A DNA stretch of 64,000 nucleotides from Viola odorata (lineage: Eukaryota > Streptophyta > Magnoliopsida > Malpighiales > Violaceae): assembly GCA_963691705.1 (NCBI GenBank), contig OY829541.1, forward strand, positions 69,349,189 to 69,413,188, read 5' to 3'. Positions 46,453-59,392 of this stretch are shown here, one piece after another (position 1 is the first letter of the stretch; each line of letters begins with the position of its first letter). A program made the translations under genes and the position numbers. The notes beneath the pieces were generated by a model. It saw only the letters and a list, made by a program, of their open reading frames with translations, was not told where the DNA came from and did no database searches.

Positions 46453-49400
46453 TTTTTAGTCTGACTTGTTTCAATGGAGTTTGAAATTTGAATCTTTATT
46501 TATTCATTTAGAACCAGATTTAAATCAAGATAGGATTATTTAGCAATTTACTATAATTTTGGATTTAGGCAAATAAACTGACTTTTCTTTCGTTGCTAAA
46601 AAAAATAATAAGAGGGGCATTGGTTTTGTTGGAATTAATGTCTTGCAGGTACTAGCTAGCTAGGATCCTATATCCATCATCTTCAGTTCACTCAACCCGG
46701 TGAGGATAGGGGCTTTCAACAAATGGTCAACGTCGTGGAATGTACAAAAGTTCCTGTTGTATGGATCTTGCCAACGAAATTTCATTTTCAACTAATTAGA
46801 ATTGAAAGACCCCATCCACTAGAACAAATGAAAAATTCAAAAAATTCAACAAAAAAAATAGAGAATCAGTCACGTTATAAAATATAATGTCTATACATAG
46901 AAGCATTAATTGGTCATATTGACCATGATCTTACATGTTTGGCCAAATATCGTGATTCGATCTGCCATTCACTTTTAATTTCCGGCAGTGCATGATGGCT
47001 AAAGATCCATCATTTTTCGACTGACTATAGTTATACAAATGATCACGCTTATCTTTATGTTTCTGTTCTTGGTGTAGGTTACATTAAAGATATTTGTCTC
47101 TTGGCATTTGGCATATTGCATGGTTACTTAATTTTCACACGGCCATATCGCTTATATTCATTGATGTAAGGCTACTATGCAAAGCTATGAAGTATAAATA
47201 TTAACGCGAACACTGAACACGATACGAATATCTATAATATCTGCAATTTTGATCATTAAAAAGGTGATTAATGTTTAAAGTTTCTCGATGTACATACTTT
47301 GAATGTTGTTTCCTTGAAATTAGCTCGTTCAATTGTTACCGATCTTTTATTTTCTTCTTAACATTGTGATCTTTCTGCATGTCAATATGTAGTTTTCATT
47401 TACATGGGGACTTGGTAAATGGGAAATTAAATAGTGAGATGTGAGATTTTTTAGCAGATCAGTCTGACTTGATTATAACTTTAAATTTATTCCTGGCGAC
47501 TACTTTAAGTTTGCTTCCTGGGGATGGGTGACGTTACAGTACCTACATTACATATATGCATGCATTATGGTCCCCTGCCTACCAGTTGCGGTGGCGCGTG
47601 GGAAACGGTGACCTCTTCTGTACAGTGAAAAAGTAGTAGTACTCCAAATTTCCAAAACATTACTTTCAATTTATGGTCCCGAAAATGTGTCAAAAAGACT
47701 AGTCCTATATTTTGAGTTTGCCATTAATTAATTGAAAACTTTTGTTTTGGATTTGGGTTTTGACCTTTTGACCACATTTGACATCACTACTAATCCTTAC
47801 TCATTTGCTCATTATTACGATTGTGATTACAGGGGTCTATCTTTCCTTTTCCCAACATGGTGTCATTTCTAACTCATCTCTAGGTGGACAGGGAATAGGG
47901 ATACAACAATTTTCTTTTTTCATCTTCCTTTTCTTTTGCTAAGATAACTAATGCCCAGATACACATAAGTTCATGTGAATAATTTAACATTTAAAAAAAA
48001 AAAGTCATTTGACTGATCTTTAAGAGTTCAGAGTAATTAATAGTGAGTTATTTTCCCCCGTTAATGAACTGATGAATAATAGAATGAGGGTAATTTTTAA
48101 TTTTTGTAACCAACGTCTCCTTTCAAAATTTAGAGATAGAGTCCGTTAAAAATATAAAATAGTTATGTAAAATTTAATATTTACATTAATTGACCTAACA
48201 ATTTAAATAATAGATGGGATTTCTTATTATTATTTTTGAGAAAAAAAGAAGGAGAGATGTAAATTAACCAATTTGTATCCGATCAAAGGATGAGGTGCTG
48301 AGTAAACTCATGGTTATGTTTATTCCATGCATGTCGTGGAGCACGTAAGCCTAAACGGCGTTGATTTCGGGGATTCCTTTCTTCCTTTTATTTTTTTTAA
48401 TTTTTCTTCTCTCTTTTTTTTATTCTAACTTGTCTTATTGTTGTTATTATTTTAAAAAGGTTGTCTTATTATTGTGTTTATCTTAAAAAATAATCAAAAC
48501 ATTAGTGAGTGGGAGAGGGTAGAGTCTGATGAGAAGTCCAAATTTCAAAGCGAACACATGCCTACTAGGCTACTACTCTCTATTCTTCATCTCGCGAATC
48601 ACCATGTAGAAGCTATTATTCTTCCAAATGCTCTCTTTAATTACTCATCTTCTTCTTTTCTGCCACGCGACAAAAACACTAATTAATTAAACCCATTTCC
48701 CCCCCTCATATGGTACGCTTCTACTCCTTCTTTCAAAATTAAACAAATGTCAATTTTTTAATTTTTATAATAACTAAAATAATTATTAAATTATAGATAT
48801 TATATAATTACTCACTAAACTTCTCTTATTGCACCCTTTCAAAAAAAATTCTTTTATTGCATTAATCACAAAGTGATTATCTATTAAAATTGTTTAGAGA
48901 TAATTATGTCGTTATTTACAAACTGTGATTTTAAAAATTAAAATACGACAATTAAATAGGGAAAATCATTTCTTGAAAAAATGACAACTAAAAAGAAACG
49001 GAGAGAATAATATATACTTTGTGTATGATTGATCATTCGCTTAAACGCAAGATCAGTCTGTGTGCGCTACTCAATGTAGGTCCAATGTTGTTCTGCTAGC
49101 TATAGGTCGCCCCAAGAAATCAAATTTGGAACACTATCTTACACATATCTTTAGGTTCCGTTGAGAGAGTAATGTTAAATTTTAAGGAAGATGACTCTAC
49201 GAATGTATACTTTATAAATCAATTGTATCTACTACTACTATTGTTTTGCCATATTATTCATTAATTCAATTTGATCTATGATGAAATACACTATTTTGAG
49301 GATATTTACATGTGATTTACGCCTAGGAAAGGTAAATAAAAGCTTACGTGAAAGATCCTAATTGGAAGAGGAAATTAAAAAGAAAGAAAGAAAGAAAAGG

Positions 49401-52400
49401 GTACAAGTGGTTCTTAATTCCTACTATAAGACAAACACACATGGAATATGGAATATAGCCGTAGCATTTGAAAACATTTGCACGTAAGTAATAGAGCCAT
49501 GAAGAGACATGTTGACCGGAATATCACCATATACTAAATGCTTCATTAATTAAAAACATATAGAGAGATGGGGTAATTTATTAGGCACTAATTAATAAAG
49601 TAAACACCAAGTATGTTCACAAAATGTCCATTTCCCGGAGAATCTAGAGCGCATCAGGCGCTGACCGTGGCTACCAAAACTAATTTACTAATTATAATCA
49701 AATCCAAACAAATCTTCAACTAATTAATTATCAATTAAAAAAATTGTTTACAATTTTCATCCACAACCACAAACACCGTTAATAGAATCGGACCGACCGA
49801 ACTGATAGTTTAACCGATAAACTAATGAATTAAAAGATTATCCGATTTGGTCCAATTAATCATACCAGATCTGCAATTTGACCGGTTCCTAATGCACAGA
49901 GCGTTTAGTTGGCTGGCCGAGGGGTAAAGAATGGTCAACAAGTAATTACTCCTTATTTAACTTGCAATCTCTTAATTAAAAATCTCATGTTACAGTGCTC
50001 GATCATTATTTGCACCGAGTTGACATATTAAGAGGAAAAAAACCACCATCAAGTGATAAAAATATAACCAACTATCTCTTATTTAAAGAGTAGGAATACA
50101 AAATTACTCGTTCCATTTCTTTTGTTTTTAATTAGTGATATAATATGAATTAACTAAGAGGAGGAGTATGGGGCTGTGGAGCATAATAAGAAAAGAGGGA
50201 TAAGAACAAGAGGAGAGAACAAGAGCAAAGAGAAGGAGAGTATGCTACTAGTATGGAGTTATGGACTATGGAGCCTAGACAAGGTCACGTCCATAAGTCA
50301 CGTGAGGGGGAAGCCATGTTGACGCCGAGGAATATGGTAGTATTGTTTTGTTGTGTATGTGTTGGGTTCCACGCGCGGGTGGGGCTCGACAGGTGGGATT
50401 AGGCAATGGAATATTAGGACACGGAGAGGGAATATTGGAAGGTTACTAACATTAGACAAAAAACCTCTCTCGTGTATCCAAACGTTGAGTTCCAACCCCG
50501 TTTCCCCAATCTACACGCGCCTACCTCCTCAATGCATACGGCTAAATTCTTTTTTCTCTCTTTTTTGGGATAAAGGCTATATTATAAAGTTAAGAGAAAT
50601 AACAAATAATAATATTATCATAATTTTTACTCATTTTATTAGTATGAAATATATATAGGTACAATATTTAGGCAATTAAGTCAAATTAAAGAATAAATTG
50701 CTAAGTCTTTAGCATATTTTTTAAATGTTGAATTCCAAATTCCTAGTTAGGTCTTGATTAACTAGAGATATCATTGACATTTGGGCATTGTGATCCTGGA
50801 GTCATCGGACAGTACCATACCCAAATCTGACTCTTCTTTATCACCATCCCCTATATATTCCTTCTCATTATATAATAAGAGATTAACTGGATCATTAAAT
50901 GGTTATGGACAAAAATTAAATTAAATTAATCCTAAAACTTGCCATGTGGAGGTCTTCGCACGTGTACAGCTCAATACCTGTGGGCAATTTAATTTAACTA
51001 CCATATTGATCTTGGCTATATAAAACATGCTTTTGTGCAATAATGCTGGCATTAGCAAGGATGATCGGTTTTAATGATCAGTACTTAAGGTTGAGGCCTG
51101 CACGAATATACTTAATTGCCATTATAGATCTCCACTTTTGATTCTTCTACAAAGCTCTCCGTGCAAATGACTTAACTAATACTATGTTCTGGAATTATAA
51201 TATCCTCTCCTTTTTTTATGAGAAAGAAGATTACGATTTTATTTAGGGATTTTTCTCAATTGGTGTCGTTAATCATAGTATGGTATGAGAGTAGACTATC
51301 ATAAATTAATTCTGACTAAAAAAAGATTAAGTAATGAGTGAAACTCTAACAACATTTAATTATTTGTTAATTGTGGTCTAAAATCTATATATTACGCTAA
51401 GAAAATTAGTAAATATTATTAATAATTTAAAATTCTTAACCTTAACTATGATCTATGATCGATGATCACGATCATAGCTAAGGTCAAGATCAGCAAGAAT
51501 CATTAAAATATCAAAACTATTATAACATGCCAATTTAATTAGCCAACATTTTATTTTATATTAATTAGTAGTACTGTTGTTGGTTCTAATCCTTTTTTAC
51601 TAATAAACAACAATTAAAATTAAATGTGTATTTGTTAATTCGCGCCAAGGCTAGGAGAAAATTATACTGGCACAATTAAAATTAAAATTATTGTATAGAT
51701 AGGGGAGAATTTTGCCGCGTTCCGAATATCATATCTAACTCAAATTCATTGTAATTGACATCTAATGTGTTAATTAACAAGATATATCGAATGGTTTCGA
51801 TAAAGAATAATTTAACCAATGAATTTTATATAATTAATTAAATAATAATGAATTTTATATTTGTAAGGATTTCTTTTTTTTAGAAAAGGTACTAATAATT
51901 TTTATTAAAAAAAACTACCATAAGAAACACATAATTAATTAGTAGTCGGGGAATCTAAATGTGTCACGATCCATCAACATTTAGATTGTGAGAGTTGGAG
52001 AGAGAACACCCCCACCCCCCTCGAAAAAAAAGGTCTCATATATTTGACTGACTTATTAATAATTCCCTTCCAAATATTCCTATTTCAAACAGTAATTAAT
52101 AATTCCCTGCAAGCATCACCACCATAACATCCCCTGCAACCCCCCCACCACAACATCCCTCCTCTTTATCCAGTTATAAAAGTCAAGAAAAAGCACCTTA
52201 CCTTTCTTCTCTTCTTTCGCTCCCTCTCTCGCCACTTCTCTTTTTTTGGTATCTCTACATCCTTAAAAACAATGCTGACTTTTCTTTTCTTTAAAGTTTA
52301 AATGTTCTACTTTATTTGGAAAAAAAATCTATTAAATTAAAACTAATTTTATACGAATTGAATTGAGCTATTAAAAAATTACATTGAGTTAACATATTGG

Positions 52401-52780
52401 ATTAGATAAGGTGTTTCTAGTTTTACCGTATAGTTTGATTAACATCTCACTTAAGGGGGAATATCATACCACTTACAGCAAACAAAACGTTGTTATTTAA
52501 TCTCGTTCGTCTAGTAAATTAAAAAGGAAAAAAGAAAAAGAAAATGCAAACATCAGTACTTGCTCCTTTTCTTGCATTTTCTTGGTAATCTAAACAACTT
52601 ACTACTCCTATTTCTTCCCTTCTGCAATCCCTTCTTCGTCTGCATATTTATACTGCATTTCAACCCTAAAAGGAAAACCTACTAAAACAGCTGCCACACC
52701 CTATACTCCTTCCCATCTTTCTCTCACCCATGCAAATCATAAGGCACTCATGATATAATCATCCATTTTTATATTTCTTT
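46453..52780. other. 6.3-kb gene-free region upstream of the KANADI gene
   Basis: AT-rich, with no conserved reading frame, RNA or bounded element that I can support. The only ORFs are short and look random, for example 48474-48686 and 50353-50658. It ends in the KANADI promoter. Given the tight spatial control of KANADI genes, distal regulatory sequence is likely here, but I cannot point to it. Confidence 0.45.
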
Positions 52781-52781
52781 T

Positions 52782-52792
52782 TATATATATAA
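52782..52792 (+). promoter_or_regulatory. candidate TATA box of the KANADI gene
   Basis: TATATATATAA about 130 bp upstream of the ATG, followed by CT-rich leader-like sequence (52800-52910). Confidence 0.5.
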
Positions 52793-52920
52793 CCAATCGC
52801 TCATTCTTTCTTGATAGGATTCTTGATCACCTCCATTTTCTTTCTTCATTCTCCTATTACAATCTCTGACCATTTTGATAAATAGATCTCCATCTTCATC
52901 TTCATCCAATAGTACTAATT

Positions 52921-55752
52921 ATGTTCTCAAGCTTAAACCCTCTAATGAGGACTTTAAGCACTACAACAACACCAAATCCTATCCCTGATCTTTCTTTGCA
53001 GATCAGCCCACCTTCAATATTATCAGATATTGAAGCTATCAAAAGAAAAATGATGCACAGTGATGGAAGCTCAACTACTACTACTGATTCTGGTAGTAGT
53101 GGAAGTGATTTGAGCCATGAGAATATAAGTAATATTAACAGTACTAATCATAATGGTTTCTTTAATCTTGGCCTAAATGATCATCTTCATCATCATTATC
53201 ATCGTCAGCAACAACATCAGCAACAGCCCACTTTGAGGTTAGGGTTTGAGAACAATATGGCTGCAGATTTGGGTTGTCCTTGTCCTCCTCCTCCAAGAAA
53301 CATTCTAAATCACCACCACCACCACAGCCACCAACATCTCCAGCAGCCGCAAATCTACGGGCGAGATTTTAAGAGGAGTGCAAGAATGATTGGTGGAGTT
53401 AAAAGAAGCATCAGAGCTCCAAGAATGAGATGGACCTCAACTCTCCATTCCCATTTTGTCCATGCTGTCCAGCTTCTTGGTGGCCATGAAAGTATGATTC
53501 ATTCATGTCTGTGCAATCCAAGAGTTTTTGTTTCTTTTTCTAGTTTCTTTTAAGCAAATCTTGAAAAATAAAGTATAACTAGGCACCTATTAGCCCCAAC
53601 GTCTGCTGGTGGTAAAATAGCAGCACAGTCTAAAATTCGAGTATCACCTCCCTATTTAATCTGATAATTGAAAATTTGATGCGGCTGCAGGAGCAACACC
53701 AAAATCAGTGTTGGAGCTGATGAATGTGAAGGATCTAACCCTAGCTCATGTGAAGAGTCACTTACAGGTGGGGGCTACTATGATATTCAAATATTCAATC
53801 TGCAATATTTTTTTTGAACTTTTGTGTATCTTCCACATTATTTTCTATTATTTTCTTGGTTCTTGTTTTTCTTCAAGGTTTTGATTGTTTTTATTTTCTT
53901 GACACTGGTCTTGTGGTCGTTTCTCCGTATATTTGTGCATCTATTGTTATGATTTCGTTTCTAGTGGGGACGGTGGAAAACAAGGAGTAAAGACAAAAGG
54001 GCATCTATAGGGTAATCTTAGAAATGTGGACTTTTTCTTTCATTTTTCTCATCATTCTAATTTTTGTGTGTTCTTGTAGATGTACAGAACAGTGAAGAGC
54101 ACTGACAAAGGATCAGGTATTCAAAATATTTCCTTGTCCTTCCTTCTTGAAATCTTGATCACAATCTCATTTCTTGGCCAAAACTCTAGGTTATCATACC
54201 CTTTGATGTTTACTTCTTTTTTATCAACTAAAACAAATTATAGAATAGTTTTGTTTTGGACTGACATTTTAGTACCAGCTAGCTAGCAGTATACTATTCC
54301 GTTTCAATTATTTGCTGAATGGTCATGATTCATTTTTCAGGTCATCAAGGGCTGACAGATTTGGGTTTGAACCAAAGAGGAAAAGGAATATTAGATGTGG
54401 ATGCAGATGACAACAACCCTTCTCACAATCCTATCAGTGCAACCATACATAATCCCCAAAGGTATATAGCTGATCTTGATCTTATAATTAAGCGAGTGTT
54501 ATATTAAATCAATTGCATTTTGGTCCAATATATTGTTCAAATATAAATAAAAGTCTCTTTGTCTTTGTTTGTTTTTTTATAAACGGAGACTCATCTGATG
54601 TGTATAACATTGATCTTAATTGATGAACTTAAATATTTATCCTAGGGTGTGGTTTTCTAAGAACACTTCCTACCAAGTTCCACATCCGTTAGGTCATTAT
54701 GAATGTTTTGATCCCAATGTAGGAAGATTAGAAATTCAAGCATTGTTACAAATCTCAAAGCTAATTAAATTCAAAGATTTACTATCTGGGTTTTCCACCA
54801 CTCACACATTCTCAATGTAGTAGTCTTTGTCTCTTTAACTACTGTAGTTGATGGAGAGTTATTTACTACTCGTATGTTTCATCTTGGACTGTGTTTCTTT
54901 GACTTATTCCTGTAATTCCTATTGGAATCCAATCAAACCCAGAAAACATAAATAAAGAAATTAAGATCAATCTGGTAGTAATTTATAGCATTTCAATTTG
55001 TCAACATGGTAGATGTAATAGGCCTCTTCTTCTTTTTTTAAATGTTGATCATCCCGTTTTGGCATATATCTTAGAAAAGAAGAAAAGTTAATTTAATTGT
55101 TTCATGTTATGTTGAGTGCAATTGCACTAGCACCATGTTACCTTCTCATCCCCATATCACAATTTTGATTACCAATGAACTCGTAGATTAGCGGCATAAT
55201 ACTTCCAGGGAGTTAAGTTTATGCTCGAGTCTTCTGAATCTTTTTTCATGGTTAAAATTTGGAATTAGTAATTGTAAATCTTTATAATAGTTACATACAA
55301 TGAAATTGAATTTGTTATATTTTGCTTCTTTAACATTTTCTTTGGCAAACTGTTTATGGTTCTTGTGTGTGTGTGAATATACAGAGTTTCATGGTCATCA
55401 TCAATGGATGGAAACGATGAACATGGATCAAGTCTTGAGGAGTTGACATTATCTAATTTCAATGCACATGCTCCGAAGGTATGGCTTTGTCGCCAAATTT
55501 AACAAATCTAGTAAATACTCCATATATATTATCCTCGTAATTACTAATAGTTTGATTTTATTTATTCATTATTATTAGAAGGACGGACCGAGGGCAGGCC
55601 TCCACGTGTCAAACAGTATGAAGGAGAGGTTGGATTGTATCTCCTTGTCACCTAATTCGCTTAACCTGGAGATGAGCCTTGGCAGACCAAGTTGGCAAAA
55701 GGACTATCCTGACCAATCCTCTAATGAGCTAACCCTTCTTCTTAAGTGTTAA
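52921..55752 (+). CDS. KAN4: KANADI4/ATS-like GARP transcription factor
   Basis: Six exons give 357 aa: 52921-53491, 53691-53767, 54080-54116, 54341-54461, 55385-55478 and 55579-55752. All phases close at TAA. The N-terminal PDLSLQISPPS is the KANADI signature. SGSDLSHEN, QPQIYGRDFKRS and the ending SNELTLLLKC resemble Arabidopsis KAN4 (ABERRANT TESTA SHAPE) rather than KAN1-3. The GARP Myb-like DNA-binding domain spans exons 1-3: RSIRAPRMRWTSTLHSHFVH, AVQLLGGHERATPKSVLELM, NVKDLTLAHVKSHLQMYRTV and KSTDKGS (about residues 160-227). Exon 6 has NLEMSLGRPSW. His/Gln-rich runs at about 91-105 and 131-142 are low-complexity. KANADI proteins are nuclear repressors that set abaxial identity. KAN4 acts in ovule integument and seed-coat development, so the same is inferred here. 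The first ATG was used. A second Met at residue 9 is possible. Confidence 0.93.
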
Positions 55753-55937
55753 TTAAACACTAACAAACGCAAATAGTTAATGTCTCGTTTATCTAATTAA
55801 TTAACGATCTCTTCTACTAGAATTTCCTAATTTTTCTCTCTTTTCGGAAATTTTACTAGATTACATGTCCCTTGGATTTTGTTAATTAGGAGTGTAGAAT
55901 TAAAAAGGGAGAAAAGTTTCAATGAGTCCTAATCAAT
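55753..55937. other. 3' flank of the KANADI gene
   Basis: Short 3' UTR/spacer with no other feature. Confidence 0.5.
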
Positions 55938-56077
55938 TACTCCCTCCCAATTTGCCCTATTTTCCTTTTATTTTATAATTTTCCAATTTCAATTTTTGCC
56001 AAAACTATCCCTAGTCCTCCTTAATCGCTGTCTGAATTTTAGTTAATTTGACATCCTTAAAATTTTCGGAGAGAGTA
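55938..56077. mobile_element. Stowaway-like MITE, 140 bp
   Basis: The left end TACTCCCTCCCAATTT and the reverse-complemented right end TACTCTCTCCGAAAATTT share the TACTCYCTCC terminus, and both end in TA. It sits about 190 bp past the KANADI stop codon, so it may overlap the 3' UTR. Confidence 0.7.
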
Positions 56078-56209
56078 ATTAATTGCACTATTTTATTATA
56101 TTTTTTATCAAAATTATACAATATTTGATCATTTTATTAAATTGCGATTAAAATGAGAGATTAGGGACATAAATTTCTAACAGGTCATTGATTGAAATTC
56201 CTCCACACT

Positions 56210-56249
56210 CAAAAGAAAAAGAAAAAGAAAAAGAAAAAGAAAAAGAAAA
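56210..56249. repeat. (GAAAAA)n microsatellite
   Basis: About six hexamers of GAAAAA. Confidence 0.9.
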
Positions 56250-56689
56250 CATGCAATTCAGGTTAATTATTAATTTGAGCCATATATCGTCATATTAACT
56301 TGGGCCAAATACTTTTGTCGTTGTCACTTGTGAGGGCCTTAGGTTGGCCCATAGAGAGTCCAATAGGATGGACATGTGGGTCAAGTTACAACTGGTAAAT
56401 GTCTTTTGGAGCCTCGTGTGACGTGGCATATCAAATTGCGTTATTCACATAAATAAATAAGAAGAAAATTAATACTAGCAAGTAGTAATAAATCCTATAA
56501 TTAATTAATCAAAAATTATAAACTTGTTGATTTAGTGCGTAATCACCCAATCCACAATATAGTTATTGATGCTTTTCGTCAGCTGTTTTTTTCCTTCTTA
56601 TTATTTGCTTCTTCTTTTCCATTTTAATTTCAACAGTACACTCTCCACGTGTCCCCCACTTCCCCCAAAAAAAATTTGGTTCTTCCAGA

Positions 56690-56860
56690 ATGGTCCTTGA
56701 AGTTTTATTAATCCTTCAGCTCCCAATTGTTTTTAATTAATAGTCCTTAAAGTTTCATTATTTTTTTATTTATCCTTTATATTCGCTACCCAATATTTTA
56801 AACTTTTTCATAATAGTCCTTAAAGTTTCATTAATTATTTTTATTTATCTTTCATTTTTT
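56690..56860. repeat. degenerate AGTCCTTAAAGTTTCATTA repeat
   Basis: Three imperfect copies of GTCCTTAAAGTTTCATTAATT at about 56693, 56742 and 56815, with interspersed TTTATTTATCCTTT. A decayed tandem repeat. Confidence 0.55.
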
Positions 56861-56929
56861 ACCCTAAAAAAAATTAATTATTTGGCCACCCTAAAAAATT
56901 TACCCAGGCTCCGCCACTGACTCTCTTTT

Positions 56930-56937
56930 CTTTTTAG
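56930..56937. repeat. left 8-bp target-site duplication of the small hAT element
   Basis: CTTTTTAG, repeated at 57372-57379. Confidence 0.75.
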
Positions 56938-57371
56938 CAAGGTTGTCAAATCTGACCCAGTTCATCCGGTTTGACTGAGAAACCCGAGACTGGTCATTAG
57001 GTTGGGTTTGAAAACCCTCACTTTCTGATTTTTTAAAGAAATTATTTGGTTTATCCGACGGGTTGAATCGGTAGACCGGTCAATCAGGTCCGGGTTGGTT
57101 ATAAAGTAAATATTTTCAAAAAAAATGCTAGATATGAGATTCGAGCCCGTGTTTAGTGTTTTGACCAACAAAAAATTAACCACAATCAATGATAACATAT
57201 AATATAAATATAAGATAAATCTTTCATTTATTTTAAAAATTCTTATACTTTAGGCAACAATTATATTTTACTTACTAATTCATTAAAATTACGGGTCAAC
57301 CTCAATTGAACCTTTAACCATTGGCCATTTTTTCAGATCGAGTTAATGATCGAATAAATTTTACAACCTTA
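56938..57371. mobile_element. hAT-type MITE, 434 bp
   Basis: The ends CAAGGTTGTCAAAT and (reverse complement) TAAGGTTGTAAAAT agree at 12 of 14 positions. A perfect 8-bp direct repeat CTTTTTAG flanks the element. The interior has GGTTTGACTG, GACGGGTTGAATCGGTAGAC and similar GGTT/AACC-rich motifs near both ends, and no ORF. Confidence 0.78.
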
Positions 57372-57379
57372 CTTTTTAG
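57372..57379. repeat. right 8-bp target-site duplication of the small hAT element
   Basis: CTTTTTAG, identical to 56930-56937. Confidence 0.75.
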
Positions 57380-58526
57380 ACAAAAGACTGTTCAAGTATT
57401 ATTGTACATTGAAAAACCACTCCGCCATCATGATATGCGATCTATTTCCAAAGCGCAAAGCTGCATACGTGCTCCATTAGCCGTGCTCAAAGTTGAAAGC
57501 TGCATATCTCAATGTTTTGTAATTGACTACTTAACAACTCTACATCCCTGAATTGTGTGTTATATGTACGTGAAAAACAGGACCACCACCTTAAGAATCT
57601 GCATGCGCAACTCCATTGACTTTCATACTTTTAGATGAGTTTTTTTTTCTTAACCAAAAACATTTCTAGTAAAAGAAAAAAGAAAAAAGAAAAATAATGA
57701 AGGTCCATGTTTAATGTCAGGGCATGGGCGGCAAGAAATTGTGCAGCAAAGCATTATATAGTATACGGTACTGAAATACTGATGAGTTGCAATTATGGGA
57801 GGGAAGAAGAACAAAGAGGTGGTATCGTCACAGTAATCATTAACAGCTTGGCACTTTGCATAATACCTCCCACGCGTTCCACTACTTTTTTATTTATTTA
57901 TTTACATTTGATCCTTTTTTATATATATAGATGAGAATTTTGATTAAAAATTTGTGGAGGAAAAGCCCATAACTTACGGCCCCAAAGATAGCTCCTTTGA
58001 TTGTACCATCCTCTGAATCGGATATGGGCCTAACAGCTTCGTCAAGCACGTCGGGCCCAGCCCAGGAAAAGTTATTTTGTCTAATATTCAACCCCCAAAA
58101 ACGTTCCAGCCCGCTATCTTTTACTGTAGAGAAGAAGAAGAAATTCAATTGTTCGTCCAATGTACCGCCGGTGTCAAATCGGGTCAACTCAACTCATTTA
58201 AAATTGATCATTTTAATAAATTGGTCGATCTGACCCGTCAATTGAATGATTAATTCGGATCGACCTGTTTAATCAAAACATCGTGAAATATTTTTCTTAG
58301 TTTTAGTGATGAATTCTAATTATTCTGAAGTGATAGATTTATTTATTTATGTTTTATGTTTTAAAATTTTCTTTTCTTCCCTTTCCTTTCCTTTCCCTCT
58401 TCCCATACCAATGGCTGTTAGAGGTAAGCAGTTGAAAAAGTGATGAAACTAAGATGGTTTTATGACTAATCAATTAGACATAAGACCCTTTATTTGCTGG
58501 TTTTTTTTTTTTTTTTTTGATGAATC
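57380..58526. other. gene-free stretch before the P450 fragments
   Basis: Contains ATGGGCC/GGGCCC motifs at about 58025-58060, GGTCAACTCAACTC-like repeats at about 58180-58260 resembling decayed TE ends, and a poly-T run at about 58501-58518. No gene was recognised. Confidence 0.4.
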
Positions 58527-58910
58527 TTGTTCTTCCTTACTGAAACTATGTATCAGTATCTGCAAGTAATTGTAATTACAGGGCTCCTTTCCTTAATGTT
58601 TCTTTATTTTGCTCTGCTCAAAAGGGTGAAACTTCCAGGAAAAAACTGTGGTCAGGAAGCACCTGAACTGAGTGGCGGGTGCCCGATCATTGACCATCTA
58701 CACCTATTAGCTGGTGCTGATAAGCTTCTCCACCAATTCCTTGGGGAGATGGCTGATCATATAGAACCAGCTTTCAATTTTGGTCTCGGAAGTCAACGTG
58801 CTTTGGAGGATTCCAGTAAAGAAATTGCTAAGGAATGCCTTACAACTAATGACAGAGTTCTTTCTTCCCGTCCTAAAACAACAGCTACAAAGCATATGAG
58901 CAAAAAATAG
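58527..58910 (+). pseudogene. decayed CYP82-type cytochrome P450 N-terminal fragment
   Basis: An open stretch with an ATG at 58548. It has a hydrophobic anchor, then APELSGGCPIIDHLHLLAGA where CYP82 proteins have a GAWPIIGHLHLL pattern, then DKLLHQFLGEMADHIEPAFN, SSKEIAKECLTTNDRVLSSR and PKTTATKHM, ending at a stop. The invariant Trp of AWPIIGH is replaced by Cys and Gly by Asp. The frame ends at about residue 120, far short of the usual 500 or more, with no heme-binding Cys. It lies 480 bp upstream of a second, better-preserved CYP82 fragment, so the two are remains of a tandem pair. Confidence 0.85.
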
Positions 58911-59392
58911 ATGAAAAGCTGTCTCAAAAAGCTTGCAATAGATGGTGAGGAACTTCTGTTCGGAAAAAGAAGAAAAAAATGGTGAGGAAACAGTAAATTT
59001 AAACATCAGCGCACAAGTAATTAAAAATAGATGTAAAACATTTTCTCCTCTTGACTATTGAGAACTGAAAGATACAAGATGATAAATAAAGCAATTATTT
59101 CATTTCCTTTCGTGTGCAATTGCATTATTTTAAATCTTAGTCATTCATTTGTTTTAACGGTCAGGATTAATTCAAATACACCTTTCAATTTTTTGTGGTG
59201 AAATTGAGATGAGCCACGTGCATGTTTGAGGATTTTATAAAACAATTATCAAATGACACAGAAATATGCCGACATCCATAATTGATTGTTAAAACCAAGA
59301 CGTGACGCATTTACGATTTTATTGGTGGATCATGTCCCACCCAAATCTTGTTATTCAAATCCTGACCAGACTCTAGGCTAGAGCAACCTGCC
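58911..59392. other. spacer and promoter of the second CYP82 copy
   Basis: Residual P450 sequence may extend past 58910. The rest is AT-rich promoter-like sequence ahead of the ATG at 59393. Confidence 0.4.
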
